Shown here in pieces: positions 6,952 to 13,903 of a stretch of 18,040 bases of DNA. The stretch spans positions 1 to 18,040 of the forward strand of contig DLCS01000073.1 of NCBI GenBank assembly GCA_002480735.1, read 5' to 3'. Every line of letters begins with the position of its first letter. The stretch's first letter is position 1. Both the position numbers and the translations under genes were made by a program. The DNA is from Bacillaceae bacterium UBA7792 (GTDB lineage: Bacteria > Bacillota > Bacilli > Bacillales > Cytobacillaceae). The notes beneath the pieces are model-generated. The model was not told the origin of the DNA and made no database searches. It saw only the letters and a program-made list of their open reading frames with translations.

Positions 6952-7361
6952 TGACAGCTAAGGAATTCCTAAAACAGGCTTATCGCTTGAATGAATTGAT
7001 TAATTCCGACCTTGAAGAGTTACAAAATTTAAGGGAACTATCAAGAAGTATCTCATCCCCAGTTTTGGAGGAAAAAGTCAGTAGAACCAAGAGTACTGAC
7101 CCACCCTTTGAAAAATATGTAATTAGAATAGTAGATTTGGAGCAACAGATACAACAAGAGGTTGAACGGTTAGTAAAGCTGAAATCAGATATCCGTGAAG
7201 CGATTAACCAGATGGAAAACGTGGATGAGAAGTTGCTTCTTCGCTACCGATACATTAACTTTCTTAACTGGGAGGAAATCTGTGTAAACCTTAATGTTTC
7301 CATGAGAACCGTGCATAGACTCCATTCATCTGCATTGCAACATTTAAAGGTACCTAAATAA
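6948..7361 (+). CDS. DUF1492 family sigma-like regulator (probable late-gene activator)
   Basis: A 137-residue protein. Residues 1-90 are helical with coiled-coil character (VDLEQQIQQEVERLVKLKSDI). Residues about 92-134 form a helix-turn-helix like sigma-70 region 4: DEKLLLRYRYINFLNWEEICVNL then VSMRTVHRLHSSALQHL. This is the DUF1492 layout, related in position and kind to ArpU/RinA-type regulators that switch on late transcription in Gram-positive phages. GAGGAGGTGG at 6934-6943 supports the ATG at 6948; the next ATG at 6951 is also possible. The gene ends only 3 bases before an array of 10-bp-phased repeats and a TATAAT box, so it probably binds there to recruit RNA polymerase to the packaging genes. 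That target is inferred from position. Confidence 0.8.
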   Translation: MMTAKEFLKQAYRLNELINSDLEELQNLRELSRSISSPVLEEKVSRTKSTDPPFEKYVIRIVDLEQQIQQEVERLVKLKSDIREAINQMENVDEKLLLRYRYINFLNWEEICVNLNVSMRTVHRLHSSALQHLKVPK

Positions 7362-7364
7362 AAA

Positions 7365-7410
7365 TTGGCACACTGTGGCACAGTTTGGCATACGTTGACA
7401 CTGTTTGTCC
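7365..7410 (+). repeat. Five 6-bp direct repeats with exact 10-bp period (candidate activator sites)
   Basis: TTGGCA (7365), GTGGCA (7375), TTGGCA (7385), TTGACA (7395) and the degenerate TTGTCC (7405) start exactly 10 bases apart. The first three are followed by CACT, CAGT and TACG, so the best consensus is TTGGCAcact. A 10-base period puts every copy on the same face of the helix, as in cooperative protein binding. The array fills the space between the end of the sigma-like gene and the -10 box at 7424. Confidence 0.8.
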
Positions 7411-7436
7411 GTAGTGAAAGTTATATAATGGTAGTA
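7395..7436 (+). promoter_or_regulatory. Candidate late promoter with TATAAT but no correctly spaced -35
   Basis: A perfect -10 box TATAAT lies at 7424-7429. The only perfect -35 word, TTGACA at 7395-7400, is 23 bases upstream, too far for ordinary sigma-70 (about 17), and the closer TTGTCC at 7405-7410 leaves 13. A promoter with a good -10 and no usable -35 is typical of activator-dependent control; the phased repeats occupy the -35 region. Transcription would start near 7436 and read towards HNH and the terminases. Confidence 0.65.
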
Positions 7437-7456
7437 TGGAATATTAGAAAAAACAG

Positions 7457-7494
7457 AAGCCTTCACGGGAGCATCTCTCCTGCGAGGGCTTTTT
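7457..7494 (+). terminator. Intrinsic terminator in the leader of the packaging operon
   Basis: The stem is 7457-7471 (AAGCCTTCACGGGAG) paired with 7477-7491 (CTCCTGCGAGGGCTT), loop CATCT. It has 15 positions with two G-U pairs and one A-C mismatch, followed by T residues to 7494 and preceded by an A-rich run. It lies only about 20 bases after the expected start of the late transcript and 24 bases before the HNH start, so transcripts must pass it to reach the late genes, or it ends early-operon transcription. Confidence 0.8.
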
Positions 7495-7517
7495 CTATGG
7501 GCAAAAGGAGGTGCAGT

Positions 7518-7877
7518 ATGCCAAAAAAACCTAAGCGACCGTGCTCTTACCCTGGTTGCCCAGAGCTAACCGACAAGCGCTTTTGTGAAGAGCATAGCAA
7601 GAAGGAAGCCGCACGGTATGAAAAGTATGACCGTGACCCAGCAACCCGTAAGCGTTATGGTCGTGCTTGGAAAAGGATACGTGACCGCTACATCGCAGCT
7701 CATCCTCTTTGTGAGGAATGCGAACGACAAGGGAAGCTGACCCCAGCAAATGAAGTCCATCACATTCTTCCTCTTTCAAGAGGTGGAACCCACGATAGAA
7801 GTAATCTGATGGCTCTTTGTACTCCTTGCCACTCTGCAATCACTGCAAGAGATGGAGACCGTTGGGGAACCCGGTAG
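7518..7877 (+). CDS. HNH endonuclease of the packaging module
   Basis: A 119-residue HNH nuclease. An N-terminal zinc-binding group C9-x4-C14...C23-x2-H26 precedes the HNH core: C65-x2-C68, H81-H82 (EVHHILPL), N96 and C101-x2-C104-H105. The four cysteines hold a structural zinc while H82 and N96 with H105 form the beta-beta-alpha metal catalytic site. In HK97-like phages an HNH protein is encoded next to the terminase genes and works with terminase in DNA maturation at cos ends; the position here fits. The start at 7518 has AAAGGAGGTG just upstream. The open frame upstream to 7365 runs through the repeat array and terminator and is not coding. Confidence 0.92.
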   Translation: MPKKPKRPCSYPGCPELTDKRFCEEHSKKEAARYEKYDRDPATRKRYGRAWKRIRDRYIAAHPLCEECERQGKLTPANEVHHILPLSRGGTHDRSNLMALCTPCHSAITARDGDRWGTR

Positions 7878-7988
7878 GGGGAGTCAAATCTCTACAGCTT
7901 TTTCTTTGTGTAACGGGCGTGGGGCAACGCGTGAAAAAACGCGGTTTCAAACGGGGTAATAGGCCCATCGACGAAAAGAGGTGAGTGA
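7878..7988. other. Candidate cos/packaging region between HNH and small terminase
   Basis: A 111-base gap between two packaging genes in an otherwise tight operon. It contains GGGGAGTCAAATCTC near 7876-7890, a G/C-rich stretch ACGGGCGTGGGG (7913-7924) and a short inverted repeat CGCGT/ACGCG (7928-7932 and 7939-7943). Similar G-rich segments, including a GTCAAATC word, are remembered from this position in many Gram-positive phages with HNH-terminase modules, and cos sites of such phages often lie here. The cutting site itself cannot be placed from sequence alone. Confidence 0.4.
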
Positions 7989-8540
7989 ATGGCCAAGGAT
8001 GGAACAAATCGTGGCGGCGCCCGTATAGGCTCCGGTCAAAAGAAGAAACCACTTGCTGACAAAATTGCAGAAGGGAACCCTGGTAAAAGAAAACTTGAAG
8101 TCGTTGAGTTCCAAAATACCGCTGACCTGAAGGGGCAAGAAATGCCAAAGCCAATGGCCATGCTCTCCGCAGTGCAAAAGGATGGAAAAACCCTAGTAGC
8201 GAGTGAAATCTATGAAATTACATGGAAATGGCTTGAGGAGCGAGGCTGTGCCCATTTGGTACTTCCACAGCTTCTAGAGCGATATGCCATGAGTGCGGCC
8301 AGATGGATACAGTGTGAGGAAGCAGTAACCGAGTTTGGCTTTCTAGCCAAGCACCCAACCACCGGCAATGCTATTCAAAGTCCTTATGTAGCGATGAGTC
8401 AGAACTTTATGAGTCAGACAAACAGGATGTGGATGGAGATATATCAAATCGTTCGAGAGAATTGTGCTACAGAGTATTCTGGTTTAAATCCGCAGGACGA
8501 CGTGATGGAGCGACTGCTATCTGCCCGCAGAGGAAAATAA
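7989..8540 (+). CDS. terS: Phage terminase small subunit, P27 family
   Basis: A 183-residue small terminase. The N-terminus is basic and glycine-rich (GGARIGSGQKKKP, residues 9-21), followed by the family landmark EGNPGKRKLEV (28-38) and a helical C-terminal half with YAMSAARWIQCEEAV and GLNPQDDVMERL near the end, all typical of the P27 family of HK97/phi105-like phages. The small subunit recognises phage DNA at the packaging site and regulates the large subunit. AGAGGTGAG at 7977-7985 supports the ATG at 7989. Unusually, the large subunit is not next: about 5.9 kb with a SAM synthetase, two methylases and three small genes lie between the two subunits. Confidence 0.92.
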   Translation: MAKDGTNRGGARIGSGQKKKPLADKIAEGNPGKRKLEVVEFQNTADLKGQEMPKPMAMLSAVQKDGKTLVASEIYEITWKWLEERGCAHLVLPQLLERYAMSAARWIQCEEAVTEFGFLAKHPTTGNAIQSPYVAMSQNFMSQTNRMWMEIYQIVRENCATEYSGLNPQDDVMERLLSARRGK

Positions 8541-8560
8541 AGATAAGGAGATATGATGTA

Positions 8561-9736
8561 ATGAGTAAAAGATACTTAACAGCAGAAAGTGTATGCGCCG
8601 GGCATCCTGACAAACTATGCGACATCATAGCAGATAGCATTTTGGAAGCTTGCCTACGTAAAGATAGGGCATCAAGGGTGGCTTGCGAGGTTATGGCGAC
8701 TAAAGGAAAAATTATCGTGGCGGGCGAGATCTCCTGCAGCGAGAAAATCGACATCCGATACATTGTTAGAAATGTCCTAAAAGAGATTGGATACAACCCT
8801 CTAAAATTTTTGATTTATGTATATGTACATAATCAAAGTGTAGATATTGCGGCTGGTGTGAATACCGCACTGGAAGTACGAAATGGAATAAACGAACAGT
8901 ACGGTTCTATAGGAGCTGGAGACCAGGGAACTATGTATGGCTATGCTACAAAGGAAACAAGGGAAATGCTTCCCCTCCCTCTTGTGCTATCCCACAGAAT
9001 AGTAAAAAGACTGGATGATTGTCGCAAAGGAAAGCTGATAAAAGGAATTCTTCCCGATGGTAAAGCACAGGTAACGGTAGAATATGAAGCTGACACTCCA
9101 GTGAGAATAAAGACAATCGTGATATCGGTACAGCATGAGAAGAATAAAACACAGGAAGAACTTAAGGCAGATATCCTTAACAATGTCTTATGGCAGTGCT
9201 TTGAAGACTTCCCTTTTGATGATGAAACAGAAATTCTCATCAATCCATCCGGTCAGTTCGTATTTGGTGGACCCGCTGCCGATACGGGTTTGACTGGAAG
9301 AAAAATCATGGTCGATACCTATGGAGGGCTTGCATCTCATGGAGGTGGTGCTCTTTGCGGTAAAGACCCAACGAAAGTTGACCGAAGCGGTGCTTACATG
9401 GCTCGGTATATTGCCAAGCATATCGTTTGGTGTGGTTATGCAAAGAAATGTGAAGTGAGTATTTCCTATGCCATTGGTAAGGCAAACCCAGTAGCCTTTA
9501 CTGTAAATACCCTTAGTACTGGAACTGTTTCAGATGAAATATTAACTCTTGCGGCCCAGGAGACTTTCAACTTAAGACCCGCGGCCATTATTGAAAAGTT
9601 ACGTCTTAGAAATGTGATTTACTCTGACACCGCGGCTTATGGTCACTTTAACAGTTGTCTGTTCCCGTGGGAGGATGTAAATAAATATGGTGAATTTAGA
9701 AAGGCGGTGGAAAGGTATGTTGATAGAGAAGATTAA
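8561..9736 (+). CDS. metK: Phage-encoded S-adenosylmethionine synthetase
   Basis: A 391-residue methionine adenosyltransferase (ATP + methionine to SAM), close to the usual 380-400. All three domains are recognisable: GHPDK (residues 14-18, ATP/metal site), GAGDQG (118-123), the phosphate/metal loop GGPAADTGLTGRK (236-248), then GGGALCGKDPTKVDRSGAYMARY. The cellular enzymes have GGPxGDxGLTGRK; here the glycine before the aspartate is alanine (A240), while D241 and K248 are kept. The overall sequence is more divergent than a housekeeping copy. AAGGAG at 8545-8550 supports the ATG at 8561; an in-frame extension to 8429 overlaps terS. The last 20 bases overlap the ParB-methylase gene. Its place directly before two DNA methylases implies that it supplies SAM for methylating phage DNA. 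Confidence 0.92.
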   Translation: MSKRYLTAESVCAGHPDKLCDIIADSILEACLRKDRASRVACEVMATKGKIIVAGEISCSEKIDIRYIVRNVLKEIGYNPLKFLIYVYVHNQSVDIAAGVNTALEVRNGINEQYGSIGAGDQGTMYGYATKETREMLPLPLVLSHRIVKRLDDCRKGKLIKGILPDGKAQVTVEYEADTPVRIKTIVISVQHEKNKTQEELKADILNNVLWQCFEDFPFDDETEILINPSGQFVFGGPAADTGLTGRKIMVDTYGGLASHGGGALCGKDPTKVDRSGAYMARYIAKHIVWCGYAKKCEVSISYAIGKANPVAFTVNTLSTGTVSDEILTLAAQETFNLRPAAIIEKLRLRNVIYSDTAAYGHFNSCLFPWEDVNKYGEFRKAVERYVDRED

Positions 9737-10958
9737 AACGAAACAACTCATCCCAGCTGAGTATAACCCAAGGAAGGATTTAAAACCGGGCGATCCAGAG
9801 TATGAGAAACTTAAACGTTCCCTTGAGGAGTTTGGGTATGTAGAACCCGTTATATGGAATAAGACCACAGGCAGAGTCATCGGAGGTCACCAGCGTTTGA
9901 AAGTCCTGCTGAGTATGGGCATGGATGAAGTAGAATGCGTAGTTGTTGAAATGGATGAGCAAAAGGAAAAGGCTCTGAATATCGCACTAAATAAAATCAG
10001 TGGTGATTGGGATAAGGATAAACTGGCACTTCTCATCACAGACCTAGGTGTTTCTGATTTTGATGTATCTCTAACAGGATTTGACCCAGGAGAGTTAGAG
10101 GATCTTTTCAAGGATTCCCTTAAGGATAATATAAAAGAAGATGCTTTCGATGTAGAGAGCGAGCTGAAAAAGCCCGCTGTTTCGCATTTAGGGGATATTT
10201 GGATACTTGGACAGCATCGATTAGTCTGCGGGGACAGTACAAAGAAAGACACCTTTAATGTCTTAATGGATGGGAAAGCTGCCAATCTGGTAGTCACGGA
10301 CCCTCCATATAACGTTAACTATGAAGGCACTGCTGGAAAAATCAAAAATGACAATATGGCGAATGAAGCGTTCTATGATTTTCTGCTTGCGGCATTTCAA
10401 AACACCGAAGCAGCGATGGCAAAGGACGCTTCTATTTATGTATTCCATGCTGATACGGAAGGACTTAATTTCAGAAGAGCATTCTCCGATGCAGGATTTT
10501 ACCTTTCCGGTACTTGTATATGGAAAAAGCAGTCCCTTGTTCTTGGACGCTCTCCATACCAGTGGCAGCATGAACCGGTTCTTTTCGGTTGGAAAAAGAA
10601 AGGCAAGCATCTCTGGTATTCAGACCGCAAGCAGACCACCATCTGGGAGTTTGAGAAACCAAAGAAAAATAGCGACCACCCAACCATGAAACCAGTGGCA
10701 CTTGTGGCATATCCCATTATGAACTCAAGCCTTAGTAACTGTATTGTGCTCGATCCTTTCGGCGGTTCAGGAAGTACACTGATTGCCTGTGAGCAGACAA
10801 ATAGAATCTGCTACACCATTGAACTGGATGAAAAGTACTGTGATGTCATTGTAAAAAGGTATATTGAGCAAGTGGGAAATTCTGATGGTGTATTTCTATT
10901 AAGAGATGGTTCGAAATTCAGATATTGTGACCTGCCAGAGGTGAATGAGGATGAGTAA
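9717..10958 (+). CDS. ParB-like domain fused to an N6-adenine/N4-cytosine DNA methyltransferase
   Basis: A 413-residue fusion. Residues 1-90 are a ParB/Srx-like domain: LIPAEYNPRKDL, then GYVEPVIWN and the box VIGGHQRL. After a linker, DIWILGQHRLVCGDS leads into a beta-class amino-methyltransferase: catalytic motif IV DPPY at 195-198, target-recognition region in the middle, and SAM-binding motif I DPFGGSGST at 346-354. This order (motif IV before motif I) defines the class that methylates adenine N6 or cytosine N4. No restriction endonuclease partner is visible, so it acts as a solitary phage methylase, perhaps protecting phage DNA. Target sequence unknown. The start at 9717 is supported by AGGCGGTGG just upstream; it overlaps metK by 20 bases and its end overlaps the cytosine methylase start, so the three are translationally coupled. 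Confidence 0.9.
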   Translation: MLIEKIKTKQLIPAEYNPRKDLKPGDPEYEKLKRSLEEFGYVEPVIWNKTTGRVIGGHQRLKVLLSMGMDEVECVVVEMDEQKEKALNIALNKISGDWDKDKLALLITDLGVSDFDVSLTGFDPGELEDLFKDSLKDNIKEDAFDVESELKKPAVSHLGDIWILGQHRLVCGDSTKKDTFNVLMDGKAANLVVTDPPYNVNYEGTAGKIKNDNMANEAFYDFLLAAFQNTEAAMAKDASIYVFHADTEGLNFRRAFSDAGFYLSGTCIWKKQSLVLGRSPYQWQHEPVLFGWKKKGKHLWYSDRKQTTIWEFEKPKKNSDHPTMKPVALVAYPIMNSSLSNCIVLDPFGGSGSTLIACEQTNRICYTIELDEKYCDVIVKRYIEQVGNSDGVFLLRDGSKFRYCDLPEVNEDE

Positions 10959-13110
10959 ATTGACACTTGGTTCCCTCTTTGATGGTAGTGGTGGTTTTCC
11001 TCTGGGTGGTTTGCTTTGCGGCATCGAACCTTTATGGGCATCTGAAATTGAGCCGTTTCCTATACGGGTTACGACTAAACGTATCCCTCAGATGAAGCAT
11101 TATGGGGATATAAACAAATTAAATGGCGCGGAGCTTCCGCCTGTAGATATCATAACCTTTGGCTCTCCCTGCACAGATATGAGTGTGGCGGGTAAAAGAG
11201 CCGGTCTGGACGGAGAGCAATCCGTCCTTTTTTATGAAGCAATCCGAATTATTAAAGAAATGAGGTGTAAGACCAATGGACAATATCCAAGGTACGCAGT
11301 CTGGGAAAATGTCCCCGGCGCATTCTCGTCAAATAAAGGAGAGGACTTCAGGGCAGTCCTCGAAACGGTCATCGGTGTCAAAGAACCGAACACCTCGGTG
11401 CCTTTACCTGAAAAAGGGCGATGGCCATACGCAGACATCTATATGGGAGACGGATGGAGTGTGGCTTACCGAACTATCGATGCGCAATATTTCGGAGTCC
11501 CCCAACGTCGTCGTAGAATCTACCTTGTCGCAGATTTTGCAGACAGATGTGCCGGAGAAATACTGTTTGAGTCCGAAGGCATGCCAAGGGATTTTACGCC
11601 GAGCGGCAGCCCGTGGCAAAGAACTGCCGGAAATGCTAAAAACAGCACTGGAAAAACAGGCGATAGCATAACTTGCCTAAATGACCAAGGCGGAAGAGTG
11701 ATGTCTGTTTCGAAGGGTATTACAGCAACACTTCGAGCAGAGGAACATGGACATCAGCCTTGCGTAATGCAGTCAAGCGGATTTTGTACTGAACACAGTG
11801 CCAAGAGCAGAAGTGTAGGATATGAGGAAGAACGCTCCCCTACCCTTAGAGCAGGTGTTGTCCCAGGTACAGTCATGTCCTTTGAACCGGGCGCTGCTTC
11901 TCGAGTTGGTGGCCATACTGATGAAAACTTAAGTGGATCACTTCGTGCAAACATGGGAGATAATCAAACAGCTGTTGTAATAGAAAACCATCCAACTGAT
12001 AGCCGTGTGAAACTCTCGGGGGATAATAAAGTACAGACGCTGACTTCTCGCATGGGAACTAGTGGTGGGAATGTACCCCTTATTATGAACACTCCTAAAA
12101 CGTTAAAAATCCGCTCCGGCTGTGAAGGCGGTGGTAAGGGTGCATTGATACAAGATGATAAGTCTGCAACTCTTGGATGCAATAATGATCAAACCGTTTT
12201 TGTGCCTACCGCATATGGCATCTGCTCTGATAAAAGCAACTCCATGCAGTCAAGCAATCCACATAGCGGTATATATAAAGCGGATACTTCTCGAACTATT
12301 GATGCCAATGGAGGAAATCCGGGATGTAATCAAGGTGGTATTGCAGTAGTTGCTCTGCAAGGCTCGATGATTGGAAGAGAGGATAAAAACGGTCCCCAAG
12401 GAAGCGGTATAGATGAAGATGTTTCATTTACGTTGAATACCGCTGATCGCCATGCTGTTGCCTATGCCATGACTACCGGAGCCTATGCACAGGTTGAAGA
12501 AGATAAAGCACCTACTCTATTGTCGAGAGATTATAAGGATGCTCCTGTTGTGACTCAGCCTTCTTACGGTATTGATCGGGCGGCTTTTAATCAAGGACAG
12601 AACGCTCTTTATAAACCGACTATAGATGAAGAACAGCAACCTACGCTCACAGCAAAAGGTCCTGGAGCAGTGGCACAACCAGCATCATTTTATCCTCAGA
12701 TGAAAGCTGAAAGTCAATGCTACAGACAGGACGGTACATCAAATACGATTATCAATGGCACCAATCCAGGCTATCAAAATGGATTGGTTGAACCGGACTA
12801 TATTGTTCGAAGGCTTACACCAACGGAATGTGCAAGATTGCAAGGCTTCCCCGATGATTGGTGTGATGACCTTGGTACGGAAAATCCTACAGAAGATGAA
12901 ATTTCATTCTGGACGGAGGTTTGGGAAACCCACCGCAAAATTATAGGTAAAAGTAAAAAGCCAAAAACAAGAAATCAGATTATAAAATGGCTTAACAATC
13001 CTCATTCTGATTCAGCTGAATACAAAATGTGGGGTAATGGTGTAGCACTTCCATGCGTTTGTTTTGTGCTGACTGGCATTGTGTTATCTACACAAAATAT
13101 CGCCGATTAA
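10951..13110 (+). CDS. Large C5-cytosine DNA methyltransferase with a repeat-rich target region
   Basis: A 719-residue enzyme, about twice the usual 330-450. The catalytic core is complete: motif I SLFDGSGGF (8-16), motif IV GSPCTDMS with catalytic C74, motif VI ENV (119-121), motif VIII QYFGVPQRRRRIYLVAD (about 177-193), then at the far end motif IX RRLTPTECARLQGFPDDW and motif X MWGNGVALP. Between motifs VIII and IX lie about 410 residues. About 350 of these contain some ten copies of a module centred on S/P-x-T-L followed by glycine, asparagine and a hydrophobic VV/VM. This is where target recognition domains sit. No restriction partner is seen. The start 10951 is preferred over 10945 because GAGGTGA (10938-10944) is correctly spaced; the gene overlaps the preceding methylase by 8 bases. 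Target sequence unknown. Confidence 0.93.
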   Translation: MSKLTLGSLFDGSGGFPLGGLLCGIEPLWASEIEPFPIRVTTKRIPQMKHYGDINKLNGAELPPVDIITFGSPCTDMSVAGKRAGLDGEQSVLFYEAIRIIKEMRCKTNGQYPRYAVWENVPGAFSSNKGEDFRAVLETVIGVKEPNTSVPLPEKGRWPYADIYMGDGWSVAYRTIDAQYFGVPQRRRRIYLVADFADRCAGEILFESEGMPRDFTPSGSPWQRTAGNAKNSTGKTGDSITCLNDQGGRVMSVSKGITATLRAEEHGHQPCVMQSSGFCTEHSAKSRSVGYEEERSPTLRAGVVPGTVMSFEPGAASRVGGHTDENLSGSLRANMGDNQTAVVIENHPTDSRVKLSGDNKVQTLTSRMGTSGGNVPLIMNTPKTLKIRSGCEGGGKGALIQDDKSATLGCNNDQTVFVPTAYGICSDKSNSMQSSNPHSGIYKADTSRTIDANGGNPGCNQGGIAVVALQGSMIGREDKNGPQGSGIDEDVSFTLNTADRHAVAYAMTTGAYAQVEEDKAPTLLSRDYKDAPVVTQPSYGIDRAAFNQGQNALYKPTIDEEQQPTLTAKGPGAVAQPASFYPQMKAESQCYRQDGTSNTIINGTNPGYQNGLVEPDYIVRRLTPTECARLQGFPDDWCDDLGTENPTEDEISFWTEVWETHRKIIGKSKKPKTRNQIIKWLNNPHSDSAEYKMWGNGVALPCVCFVLTGIVLSTQNIAD
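11716..12789 (+). repeat. Degenerate protein repeat array (about ten TL modules) within the cytosine methylase
   Basis: The translated modules begin near 11722 (TATLRAEEHG), 11836 (SPTLRAG), 11931 (SGSLRANMG), 12028 (VQTLTSRMG), 12162 (SATLGCNND), 12288 (SRTIDANGG), 12424 (SFTLNTADR), 12510 (APTLLSRDYK), 12639 (QPTLTAKG) and 12739 (SNTIINGTN). Each has a small residue, then T/S-L/I, then a glycine- or asparagine-rich turn and a VV, VM or VA strand. Spacing varies from about 31 to 45 residues. DNA identity between copies is low, so the duplications are old or maintained at protein level. Confidence 0.7.
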
Positions 13111-13137
13111 TGGAACCGTATTTTCTACAGATAGATG

Positions 13138-13178
13138 CTCTAAATGACTTGATATTAACAGCTTTTAGAGTGATATAT
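13138..13178 (+). promoter_or_regulatory. Possible weak promoter with inverted repeat before the virulence-related gene
   Basis: In the 100-base gap after the cytosine methylase, CTCTAAA (13138-13144) is the inverse of TTTAGAG (13164-13170). TTGATA at 13149-13154 is followed after 17 bases by GATATA (13172-13177), a poor -10 match. This is one of the few spaces in the late block, and it might hold an internal promoter or an operator, but the evidence is slight. Confidence 0.25.
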
Positions 13179-13210
13179 GTACGTACCGAAAGTAGAAAGG
13201 CGGTATGAAA

Positions 13211-13903
13211 ATGCAGATTAACTATAATGTTACAGGACCAAAAAGAAAAGCACTGGTTAACGCAATCAGCCAAGAACTAAATGCCCCTGTAAAATATCTC
13301 GGAGCACCTACATTTGCATATGAGGTGGCAGACTACAATGTTAACAAAAACGGAGTTCTAAGTGGACCAGATAATAAGGAACTGGTTGATGATCTATTGG
13401 GTCTTCACGACTTTAAAGCAATTTCAGAAGAATTTGACACACCTCCTCCGAAAGCAGAAGCGAATGAAACGGAAGAATCTATCAATCTGATAATTCAAAT
13501 GCCACGGGCAGATTTTACCGACACTGCACTCGAGAACCTAAAAGGATTGGTAGAGAGCAAAGCGGCTCTTATAAAGAAAGCACTTGATACGGATTCTATC
13601 CCCATCATTGTAAATGATGAATTTGTCGTCTTCCCTTGGTTTCAAGGTGAGTGCTCCGCAGAGGAGGTTAAGGCATACACCCATTTTGTCACGGCACTTT
13701 GCGAAATGGCGAAAAAACAGACCCGTGTCAATTCCACCGAGAAATCAGTAGAGAATGAAAAGTACGCTTTCCGTTGCTTCCTTCTAAGGCTTGGTTTTAT
13801 CGGACCAGAATATAAGATGGAACGAAAGATTCTCCTCTCGAGGCTTTCAGGTAGCTCCGCTTTCAAAAGCGGAACTGCCAAGCAGGAGGTGAGTAAACAA
13901 TGA
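13211..13903 (+). CDS. Phage protein annotated in relatives as 'virulence-related'; function unknown
   Basis: A 230-residue soluble protein. The N-terminus INYNVTGPKRKALVNAISQEL, followed by APVKYLGAPTFAYEVADY, is the recognisable start of a family widely labelled 'virulence-related protein' in Gram-positive prophages, always near DUF4314, DUF5049 and the large terminase. The label has no experimental support that I know of. The middle (residues about 95-150) is mixed alpha/beta with IPIIVNDEFVVFPWF; the end is basic (FIGPEYKMERKILLSRLSGSSAFKSG) and could bind nucleic acid. No catalytic motif is seen. The frame also has an ATG at 13205, but AAAGGCGG (13196-13203) is correctly spaced for 13211. 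The end overlaps DUF4314 as ATGA. Confidence 0.75.
   Translation: MQINYNVTGPKRKALVNAISQELNAPVKYLGAPTFAYEVADYNVNKNGVLSGPDNKELVDDLLGLHDFKAISEEFDTPPPKAEANETEESINLIIQMPRADFTDTALENLKGLVESKAALIKKALDTDSIPIIVNDEFVVFPWFQGECSAEEVKAYTHFVTALCEMAKKQTRVNSTEKSVENEKYAFRCFLLRLGFIGPEYKMERKILLSRLSGSSAFKSGTAKQEVSKQ

Noticed and set aside
7365..7410. Phased repeats as a CRISPR array
   Set aside because: Units are 6 bases with 4-base gaps, far too short, and there are no cas genes.
7365..7517. Upstream extension of the HNH protein
   Set aside because: It crosses the phased repeats, the -10 box and the terminator; the start at 7518 has AAAGGAGG.
11276..11671. 131-residue open frame inside the cytosine methylase
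   Set aside because: It is in another frame of a gene with clear methylase motifs across the same span and has no motif or ribosome binding site of its own.
8561..13110. Complete restriction-modification or BREX/DISARM-like defence system
   Set aside because: Two methylases and a SAM synthetase are present, but no restriction endonuclease, PglZ, or DISARM-type helicase partner; the SNF2 gene lies in the replication block with VRR-NUC.
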